Of a stretch of 13,417 nt of DNA, positions 1 through 5,932 are shown piece after piece. The stretch is from positions 1 through 13,417 of the forward strand of contig CAYNFU010000021.1 in the NCBI GenBank assembly GCA_964396785.1. Reading direction: 5' to 3'. The DNA is from RBG-16-42-24 sp964396785. Its GTDB lineage: Bacteria; Patescibacteriota; Microgenomatia; UBA8517. The notes under the pieces were generated by a model. That model saw only the letters and a program-made list of their open reading frames with translations, was not told the DNA's origin and did no database searches. The first letter of the stretch is position 1; every line of letters starts with the position of its first letter. Position numbers and translations under genes: made by a program.

Positions 1-35
1 GCCGGACACCGCTCAGAAGCTGAAGCTACTAGCTT

Positions 36-54
36 TTCGTATCTAGTCTACGAA
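36..54. repeat. Small inverted repeat (hairpin) upstream of the thymidylate synthase homologue
   Basis: TTCGTA (36-41) and TACGAA (49-54) form a perfect 6-bp inverted repeat around a 7-base loop. A weaker AAGCT/AGCTT pair lies just before it (about 23-35) and is followed by a short T run, so this stretch may be the tail or terminator of a gene that lies before the window. No coding sequence is visible in bases 1-105. The function is not established. Confidence 0.3.
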
Positions 55-55
55 C

Positions 56-81
56 GGACAGAGGATACTATTGACCTGTCC
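56..81. promoter_or_regulatory. Inverted repeat flanking the -35 element, possible operator
   Basis: GGACAG (56-61) and CTGTCC (76-81) are perfect inverted repeats separated by 14 bases. The -35 hexamer TTGACC (71-76) lies at the inner edge of the right arm, so a protein bound here, or an RNA hairpin, could affect the promoter. This is seen in sequence only; no regulator is known for it. Confidence 0.3.
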
Positions 82-99
82 TAGGTTAAAAGATAACAT
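71..99 (+). promoter_or_regulatory. Sigma70-type promoter of the thymidylate synthase homologue, apparently leaderless
   Basis: TTGACC (71-76, five of six consensus bases) and TAACAT (94-99, four of six) are separated by exactly 17 bases. The expected transcription start, about 7 bases past the -10, falls at position 106, which is the A of the ATG. There is no Shine-Dalgarno sequence before the ATG. The mRNA would therefore be leaderless or nearly so. Confidence 0.5.
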
Positions 100-105
100 C
101 TCGCC

Positions 106-972
106 ATGGTTGAGTACCTAAATTTACTTGACAGAACTCTTACAAAAGGTGTCCCCAGGCATGGTGAAAAACCAGAAGGAACGCTCACAATTTTTGGGGA
201 TCAAGTTCAATTTGATTTTCAGGACGGCTTTCCCCTGATAACCGTCAGAGATTTGCGGGCATCTTGGGAAAGAATAATTACCAGAGAACCTCTCTGGATA
301 CTCTCCGGCAGCACAAGTGCGAAAGAAGCAGAAGAGAAATTCGGATTAACTTTGTGGACTAGATGGGCAGAGGATTCTAGAAAAAAACTAGGTACCCCCG
401 AGGGAGAACTGGGTCCGGTTTATGGTTACCAATTAAGACATTGGAATGGCCGAACCGATCAGTTAAAAGAAGTCATAGAAATGTTGAAAAGGGCGCCTGA
501 AACCCGCCGGGCAGTAATCAGTTTATGGAATCTCGAGGATGTAGAAGTTGGAGGGGTTAAGCGTGTCAATGTAGCCAATTGTATTTCCCAAATCCATTTC
601 GCTCGCATGAAATACAGAGTTCGAGACGGAGAGTATGAAGAGAGACTCGATATGGCTATGACCCATAGAAGCGCCGATCTTCCTGCTGGAGCTCCGCACG
701 ATTGGGCAGTTTGGGGATTAATTCAAATGCTAGTGGCCAAGGAATTAGGCATTCCACCGGGCACACTTACCGCCCACATTGAAGACGGTCAGATCTATGA
801 AATGCAAATTGAAAAAGTCAAGGAGTTACTAAAAAGGCAGCCTCTTCCCAGAGCAACGGTTACTATAGAAGGCTCCCCTTCCGCTACAATATATGAGGGT
901 CATAAGCCCTCAGATTTCAAACTAAATAACTATCAAGCTCACGAAAAAATGTTCATGCCCGTGGCAACCTAA
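106..972 (+). CDS. Thymidylate synthase family protein (thymidylate synthase or dCMP (hydroxy)methylase)
   Basis: A 288-residue ThyA-fold enzyme; E. coli ThyA has 264. Family members transfer a one-carbon unit from methylenetetrahydrofolate to C5 of a pyrimidine nucleotide in the cytosol. The start aligns with ThyA residue 1. Conserved features are the GTLTIFG and QDGFPL segments, Glu61, LGPVYG with Tyr106, Arg134-Arg135, the nucleophile Cys159, the RSxD phosphate/base loop (Arg188, Ser189, Asp191), Tyr231, and the C-terminal PVAT that closes the active site. Departures from ThyA by hand alignment: the base-reading Asn177 is Asp199, His207 is Gln229, His147 is Ile160, and Arg21 of the phosphate loop is Glu21. 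The Asn-to-Asp change is known to favour dCMP over dUMP, so the product may be 5-methyl- or 5-hydroxymethyl-dCMP. It ends 4 bp inside the convergent deaminase gene. The family is certain; the substrate is uncertain, so no gene symbol is given. Confidence 0.9.
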   Translation: MVEYLNLLDRTLTKGVPRHGEKPEGTLTIFGDQVQFDFQDGFPLITVRDLRASWERIITREPLWILSGSTSAKEAEEKFGLTLWTRWAEDSRKKLGTPEGELGPVYGYQLRHWNGRTDQLKEVIEMLKRAPETRRAVISLWNLEDVEVGGVKRVNVANCISQIHFARMKYRVRDGEYEERLDMAMTHRSADLPAGAPHDWAVWGLIQMLVAKELGIPPGTLTAHIEDGQIYEMQIEKVKELLKRQPLPRATVTIEGSPSATIYEGHKPSDFKLNNYQAHEKMFMPVAT

Positions 973-1799
973 CTTGTCAGTCTCTTAAGGGTAATCTTAT
1001 TTGTATCAAATAAATCGGATACTTCACCTAGCCCGTAAGAATCTTGACCAAAAACAATAGTCCTCACTCCTGCGGAAATTAAACTTAGTGCACAGGACCG
1101 ACAGGGAAACTTTGTCAGGTAGGCCGTAGTCCCCTCTAAAGAGATTCCCCTTTTTGAAGCTTCTGCCACACCAACCCTTTCGGCGTGTAGTGAATCGCAA
1201 AAATGCATTCTTTCACTTGAATTTAGAGATAATTCTCTAAAATTTATAGGTATCCCCTCACAATTAGAATTATTAAAACTGGTTGATGCACTCTCTATCA
1301 ACACTTCTCCATCTTTAACAAAAACACATCCGGCAGGGTCTTGCCAACAATTGCTTGTTTCAATCACCTTTTTCGCTCTATCAATCATCGTCCTATCAAA
1401 CGGATCTGCGGTTTCAGCTATATGTAATGGAGCTTCCTCAGTTTCAGATTGTGTTATCGTTTCTATCTCGCCCCATGTTACCGGGCCGTTAATCCGGATA
1501 ATGGCCCAATTTTTGCCCAACTCTTGCCTCGCAGTTTCATAATCTATGGGCATAACCCCCTCAAGCCGGTCGGCAATTGAAGATAATACTTGGACTTTTG
1601 CCCAGCCCCTAAAGCCTTTCTGATATTGTTTATCCGGAATAGCCAAAACGGTTCTCATTCCAGAGTTTGCGATATCTTCCTGAAGCTTTCGAAAAGTAGC
1701 ACAGCTTATTGCCCCTTCGTCACACACCAGTAACATAAGCTGGGATCTTTTGTCTTGATCAAACTCTAGAGGACTAACTCTCCTAAGCTGCTCTTTCAT
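969..1799 (-). CDS. dCMP-deaminase-type zinc deaminase with an N-terminal degenerate nucleotidyltransferase-like domain
   Basis: 276 residues in two parts. Residues about 130-260 are a cytidine/deoxycytidylate deaminase domain. The HAE motif (His205, catalytic Glu207) and the PCRSC motif (Cys233, Cys236) give the usual zinc site and proton shuttle, followed by the typical SAGVRTIVFG strand. The expected reaction is hydrolytic deamination of dCMP or a modified dCMP. Residues about 18-115 resemble the HxGH cytidylyltransferase fold of the neighbouring gene at 2255-2890. CDEGAISCATFRKL aligns with FDMIHIGHSRYLQL, so HxGH has become AxSC. This half is probably inactive and may bind a nucleotide or act structurally. 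The gene is last in a leftward operon: its ATG overlaps the HIT stop codon (ATGA). Its tail overlaps the convergent thymidylate synthase homologue by 4 bp. Single-domain dCMP deaminases are commonly near 150-200 residues, so the extension is real extra sequence. Confidence 0.85.
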   Translation of the reverse strand: MKEQLRRVSPLEFDQDKRSQLMLLVCDEGAISCATFRKLQEDIANSGMRTVLAIPDKQYQKGFRGWAKVQVLSSIADRLEGVMPIDYETARQELGKNWAIIRINGPVTWGEIETITQSETEEAPLHIAETADPFDRTMIDRAKKVIETSNCWQDPAGCVFVKDGEVLIESASTSFNNSNCEGIPINFRELSLNSSERMHFCDSLHAERVGVAEASKRGISLEGTTAYLTKFPCRSCALSLISAGVRTIVFGQDSYGLGEVSDLFDTNKITLKRLTS

Positions 1800-2254
1800 T
1801 TTTTTAGGGCTCTTCTTAACTTCTTCGCCAATTTTAAGGGTTCAACTTTAATTTCCTGATAATGCCAAGTGTTTAGGCCTTCGATATAAGGCATAACGTT
1901 CCAATGTAAATGTTTTACCGTCTTTCCAGCTAATTTTCCCTCTCGTAATATTATCCAGTAATTTTGAATTCCCATCCCCCGCTTTAGAAGTCTTATCCCC
2001 TTCCTTATCAAGCGATCGCTCGTCAATAAGTCCTCGGAAGTTAAATCCTGGTAACTTTCGATGTGTCTTTCAGGAAGAACTAATAATTGGCCATCAATAT
2101 AGGGGTAAATATTCACAGTTAAAACCCAGCTATCTTGTCTCGTAACAACGTACTTATCTCTTAAGTCACAAAAAATACACTTGGCTAAATTCTGGGCAAT
2201 TTCGCGATATCTTCCTTCCAGTCTTGCGCTTGACTTAACAGGCTCGTCACTCAT
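1796..2254 (-). CDS. HIT-family nucleotide-binding protein with an HxHxN triad
   Basis: 152 residues. HIT proteins hydrolyse or transfer nucleotides from phosphate-linked substrates such as dinucleoside polyphosphates or nucleoside phosphoramidates. Visible hallmarks are CIFCD near residue 26, typical of zinc-containing HIT proteins, the segment around Tyr50 to Leu60 leading into PERHIES (His64), and the HIT motif at 115-119. That motif reads H-L-H-W-N: the first His and the central nucleophilic His117 are present, but the third His is Asn119. Related HxHxQ forms occur in Ap4A phosphorylases and GalT, so an altered transferase-type activity is possible. Its ATG directly abuts the stop of the upstream nucleotidyltransferase gene, and its own stop overlaps the deaminase start, so the three are very likely cotranslated. 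The substrate is unknown. Confidence 0.85.
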   Translation of the reverse strand: MSDEPVKSSARLEGRYREIAQNLAKCIFCDLRDKYVVTRQDSWVLTVNIYPYIDGQLLVLPERHIESYQDLTSEDLLTSDRLIRKGIRLLKRGMGIQNYWIILREGKLAGKTVKHLHWNVMPYIEGLNTWHYQEIKVEPLKLAKKLRRALKK

Positions 2255-2890
2255 TTAGAATTTGAGGCCCTCATTCACAAGTCTAGGTAATTCTCGCGCT
2301 AACCTTTCCACAGCCCTTCTACTTATGCTTTCTATTATTGTTGATGTTGAGACGGTGGGTCCTTGCCGTGCTGCATAAAATACTTTTCCCCCAATTTCCG
2401 CCATTGCTACTACTTCTTGTTTTGTAGCAATATCTCCTTCCCAGCTCCCTTCTACACATAGATAGGAATTAGGTTTTAAGATTTTAATTGTTTCTGCCCC
2501 AGTATTTTCGTCGAAAAATGTTATGTAGTCTACTATTCCTAAAGAGCTTAACATTTCGGCTCTCTTGTTTTGATCTAAAATCGGTCTATTTTTGCCTTTT
2601 AGACGTCTTACCGAACCGTCTGTGTTAACACCGGCAATTAATATGTCTCCCAAAGACTTTGCCAGCTGTAAGTACCTTGAGTGGCCGATATGAATCATGT
2701 CAAAGACCCCTGTAGTAAAAGAAATACTGTTACCTCTTCTTCTTAAAAAATTGCCTAGCTCCGCGAGCTCTTTTCTGGGGATTAACTTCCGTGTCAAAGA
2801 AGGTGATATCTCCGAATCGCTAAGACCTTTAAGATAGTCCACCTCGATTCTCCTACCGTTTAACTTAATTCTTAGATTCTTAGGAGACAT
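2255..2890 (-). CDS. RfaE2/HldE C-terminal-like nucleotidyltransferase (HxGH cytidylyl-/adenylyltransferase family)
   Basis: 211 residues. The catalytic core begins near residue 57: TTGVFDMIHIGH contains the HxGH nucleotide-binding site (His67, His70). NTDGSVRRLKG (89-99) and the late STSTII (181-186) are characteristic of ADP-heptose synthase adenylyltransferase and glycerol-3-phosphate cytidylyltransferase relatives. Members join NTP to a sugar or alcohol phosphate, releasing pyrophosphate. Residues 1-55 are a charged extension without a recognisable domain. There is no kinase half as in full HldE, and no other heptose gene is in the window, so heptose activation is only one possibility. 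It is the first of the tight trio with the HIT protein and the deaminase, and it starts 37 bases after the topA stop. The usual KPD-x-x-V-K-G-G-D stretch is altered to KPNSYLCVEGSWEGD, which may signal a different acceptor. Confidence 0.85.
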   Translation of the reverse strand: MSPKNLRIKLNGRRIEVDYLKGLSDSEISPSLTRKLIPRKELAELGNFLRRRGNSISFTTGVFDMIHIGHSRYLQLAKSLGDILIAGVNTDGSVRRLKGKNRPILDQNKRAEMLSSLGIVDYITFFDENTGAETIKILKPNSYLCVEGSWEGDIATKQEVVAMAEIGGKVFYAARQGPTVSTSTIIESISRRAVERLARELPRLVNEGLKF

Positions 2891-2927
2891 AAAATCAAAA
2901 CACTTTTAGCAGACGGGGCTAATAAAA

Positions 2928-4904
2928 TCAATTGGTAGTTTTTGTTTCTTCTTTATTTATTGTCGCTTTCGGGTTTCTCCAACTGGCAAAATCACACTTG
3001 GGATAGAGGGAGCAGCCGAAAAATCTCTTTCCCTTTCCGGTTTTTTTAACAATTACATCACCTTTTCCACATTTCGGGCATTTCATCCCTATTTTTTCAA
3101 CATATTTCTCTGTAAATTTACAGTCGGGAAATCTCGAGCAGGAAATAAACTTTCCAAATCTTCCGATTCTAACAACGAGTTCCCCTTTTCCACACTCTGG
3201 ACACTTCCTGCCCAATTTTTCAACTTCAATTTTTACTCTTTTGGCGTGCTCCGTAACTGAGTCAAGTTTTCCCGAAAAAGGAGTCCAAAACTTTTTTATA
3301 CTATCCTGCCAAGACACTTTTCCATCGGCCACTTTATCAAGGTCCCCCTCCATCTCGGCGGTAAATGCATAATCAAAAAGTTCTTTGAAGTTTGGCAGCA
3401 AAAAGTCGTTAACCGCGACCCCGATCGGTGTCGGGAAAAATTTTCCCTCTTTTTTTTCAACATAATTTCTAAATTGAATTGTGGTAATTATTGGGGCATA
3501 GGTTGAGGGCCTTCCGATTCCCAATTTTTCGAGCGTTTTTATTAGAGAAGCTTCGTTATATCTGGCAGCGGGCTCGGTGAATTTCTGATCAGAGTTAACT
3601 TTTATTAAAGATAGTGCTTCATTCGCCGAAACTTTAGGAAGTATCGCTTCCCCATCTACGTCTTTTTTCGCAGGGATAACCTTCTTCCACCCGTCAAATT
3701 TTATGACCTGCCCAGAGGCTCTTAATAAGTACGCCTCCCCATTTTTGGCCAAGACATCGATGGTTGTTTCATCATAGACGCTTGAGGTCATTTGGCTTGC
3801 AATAAATCTTCGCCAAATAAGCTCGTACAATATTGAAGCGTCGTTGCCGTATTTTTTGCTTTTTATTGCTTCGGCCTCAAGTCCCAAGTTTGTCGGGCGT
3901 ATCGCCTCATGTGCTTCCTGAGCGACTTTGGAGGTAACTTTATAAAATCTGGGAGTCGGGGGAAGGTAATCTTTGCCGAATTTTTCTTGAATATAGCTTC
4001 TTACCTTCTCAAGAGCTCCTTTTGCAATATACGCCGAGTCGGTTCTATGGTATGTAATGTTACCCCTTTCATATAGCCTCTGGGCAATAGACATAGTTCT
4101 TTTTGCAGACCAGCCGAATACTCTTGCTCCCGCTTGAGCCAGGGTCGAAGTTGTAAATGGAGGGTACGGGTTTTTTCGAACCTCTCTTTGTCTAACATCT
4201 GAAACTTGGTATTTGGATTTCTTTAAACTGGCGACAATTGCGCTTGCCTCTCTGGTATTTTTTACATCAACATTTTTGTCCCCGCTTCCAATAAATCTCA
4301 CTATAAATTTTTCAGCTTTCTTGGAACTTACTTCACACCAAATTTCCCAATACTCAAGAGGTTTAAATTTCTCAATTTCTCGCTCCCTTTCAACAATAAG
4401 CCTTACCGCAACAGTTTGGACACGACCGGCTGATAACCCTCGTCTTACTTTTTTCCAAAGAAGGGGTGAAAGTTTATAGCCTACCAGACGGTCTAACACC
4501 CTTCTGGCAATTTGGGCGTCGACCAAGTTTTTATCGACGGCTCTTGGGTTCTTTATTGCCTCGTCAACCGCCTCTTTAGTAATTTCATGGAAGGTAATTC
4601 GGGTTTCTTTGCCAACGAGCATTTCTGAAACGTGTGCCGCAATTGCCTCTCCCTCGCGGTCTGGGTCTGTTGCAATAAAAATTTTGTCAGCCTTTTTTGC
4701 AAGTTTTTTTATCTCGTCAACCGCCGCCTTCTTCTTTTCAACATCTTGGTATTGGGGGGCAAAATTTTTCTCAACGTCAACTCCCAAAGTATTTTTGGGT
4801 AAATCCTTAATGTGTCCCATTGTGGCCGCGACTTCATAACCCTTTCCCAAAAAACGGCCGAGGGTTCTTGCTTTAGTTGGCGATTCAACAATTATCAGAT
4901 TCAT
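2928..4904 (-). CDS. topA: DNA topoisomerase I (type IA)
   Basis: 658 residues. It relaxes negative supercoils through a transient 5'-phosphotyrosine link. The N-terminal Toprim domain has IVESPTKA (Glu7) and TDPDREGE (Asp80, Asp82, Glu84, the DxDxE metal site). The gate region includes RRVLDRLVGYKLSP and GLSAGRVQTVA. The catalytic Tyr285 sits in GNITYHRTDS; E. coli has Met where this protein has His286. KLGIGRPSTYAPII follows. Two C-terminal Cys4 zinc ribbons (near residues 569-600 and 610-643) end the protein, fewer than the three in E. coli TopA, and give it a shorter tail. It starts at ATG 4902-4904 with no clear Shine-Dalgarno. A GATAAT sequence ends 11 bases before the ATG on the minus strand and could be its own -10, although transcription could also read through from dprA across the 110-base gap. 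Confidence 0.97.
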   Translation of the reverse strand: MNLIIVESPTKARTLGRFLGKGYEVAATMGHIKDLPKNTLGVDVEKNFAPQYQDVEKKKAAVDEIKKLAKKADKIFIATDPDREGEAIAAHVSEMLVGKETRITFHEITKEAVDEAIKNPRAVDKNLVDAQIARRVLDRLVGYKLSPLLWKKVRRGLSAGRVQTVAVRLIVEREREIEKFKPLEYWEIWCEVSSKKAEKFIVRFIGSGDKNVDVKNTREASAIVASLKKSKYQVSDVRQREVRKNPYPPFTTSTLAQAGARVFGWSAKRTMSIAQRLYERGNITYHRTDSAYIAKGALEKVRSYIQEKFGKDYLPPTPRFYKVTSKVAQEAHEAIRPTNLGLEAEAIKSKKYGNDASILYELIWRRFIASQMTSSVYDETTIDVLAKNGEAYLLRASGQVIKFDGWKKVIPAKKDVDGEAILPKVSANEALSLIKVNSDQKFTEPAARYNEASLIKTLEKLGIGRPSTYAPIITTIQFRNYVEKKEGKFFPTPIGVAVNDFLLPNFKELFDYAFTAEMEGDLDKVADGKVSWQDSIKKFWTPFSGKLDSVTEHAKRVKIEVEKLGRKCPECGKGELVVRIGRFGKFISCSRFPDCKFTEKYVEKIGMKCPKCGKGDVIVKKTGKGKRFFGCSLYPKCDFASWRNPKATINKEETKTTN

Positions 4905-5014
4905 AGTTTTTTCTTATTATCGTTCCAGGATATTTTAAACGAGTCCATTTCCTTGATATTAGTCAGTCTAACAGAAACATTCCCTACTCCAAAGAAGATA
5001 TTCTAGCAGTATCG
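4905..5014 (-). promoter_or_regulatory. Spacer between dprA and topA, possible topA promoter
   Basis: No gene is visible here. On the minus strand the spacer contains a TAATAT, an AAAATAT and, closest to the gene, GATAAT (five of six -10 bases) followed by an A-rich AAGAAAAAACT and then the topA ATG. No good -35 lies 16-18 bases before any of them. This is a weak call; it may simply be an intra-operon spacer. Confidence 0.25.
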
Positions 5015-5932
5015 TCAAGTTGCGGCTTTAACCCCAATATTATTCGAACCTCTACTAGCAACATTATCCATTCCCATCTCCTCCAAAATATCTCCTAGAG
5101 AGGTTACAGGTATTGCTCCATTCTTGAGAAGGAAATGCGGAGCGGCCGAGTTTGGAGAGTAGATTGGGCCAGGAACTGCAAAAACCGCCCTTCCCTGTTC
5201 TGCCGCTTGCGAGGCGGTGGAGAGCGTCCCACTTCTTGCGGCTCCTTCGACAACAAGTACTCCCTTTGCAAGACCAGAAATTATCCTGTTTCTGGCTGGA
5301 AAGTTGTTCTTAAGCGGTGGATAACCGAGGGGGTATTCTGAAATTAAGGCGCCTCCCAAGCTGACAATCTCTTGGGCAAGTTTTGTATTTTCCGGGGGGT
5401 AGAGGGTATCGAGCCCGCACCCCAAAACTGCAACCGTCTTTCCTCCGGCTCTTATTGCCCCCCAATGGGCGGTTGTGTCGACTCCGCGGGCTAAACCTGA
5501 AATAATGCAAATTTCCATGCTTGCCAGTTCCATAGCAAATCTTTCTGCAATTTCTTTGCCATAAGGAGTCATTTTTCTTGATCCGACAATTGCCAGAGCC
5601 GGTTCTAAATTTTTTATATTCCCTTTGAAATATAAAAGTAATGGTGAGGAGTCAATTTCTGTGAGAGCCTGAGGATAATTCTTCTCTCCCTTGGTAACAA
5701 CGTCAATCTTTAGCCTCCTTAAGTTTTTTAGATACCTGCTCAAATTGAAAGCCCGTCTATAAGTTAGGAACCGGATGAGGCTTTCCTTACCTAGTCCAAT
5801 GTTTTCAAGAACCGCATGACCTGCTCCCCAGGACTCCTTTGCACTTCCGAAATATGAAATTAGTAAATTAAGCCTTACTGGCCCGAAGGGAACAAAACTG
5901 GTAAGGGCGATCAGGGCTTCTTTCTCAGTCAT
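5015..5932 (-). CDS. dprA: DNA processing protein DprA/Smf
   Basis: 305 residues from the preferred start. DprA loads RecA onto incoming single-stranded DNA during natural transformation. An N-terminal helical SAM-like region (about residues 5-65) precedes the Rossmann-type core, with IVGSRKMTPYG (about 115-125), ISGLARGVD (144-152), AVLGCGLDTLYP, FPARNRIISGL (211-221), VVEGAARSGTLSTA and AVPGPIYSPNS. The C-terminal winged helix of some homologues is absent. An in-frame ATG at 6011-6013 would add 27 residues but would overlap the PBP2 gene by 89 bases. The ATG at 5930-5932 is preceded by GGGAAAGGTAGCA, a good ribosome site, overlaps PBP2 by only 8 bases, and suits the family N-terminus, so it is chosen here. 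ATG 5945-5947 is a second alternative. Its place after PBP2 suggests translational coupling. Confidence 0.93.
   Translation of the reverse strand: MTEKEALIALTSFVPFGPVRLNLLISYFGSAKESWGAGHAVLENIGLGKESLIRFLTYRRAFNLSRYLKNLRRLKIDVVTKGEKNYPQALTEIDSSPLLLYFKGNIKNLEPALAIVGSRKMTPYGKEIAERFAMELASMEICIISGLARGVDTTAHWGAIRAGGKTVAVLGCGLDTLYPPENTKLAQEIVSLGGALISEYPLGYPPLKNNFPARNRIISGLAKGVLVVEGAARSGTLSTASQAAEQGRAVFAVPGPIYSPNSAAPHFLLKNGAIPVTSLGDILEEMGMDNVASRGSNNIGVKAAT

Noticed and set aside
4045..4055. His after the catalytic Tyr of topoisomerase I, where E. coli has Met
   Set aside because: Tyr285, the following Arg and the Toprim acidic residues are all present, so activity is expected; probably lineage variation.
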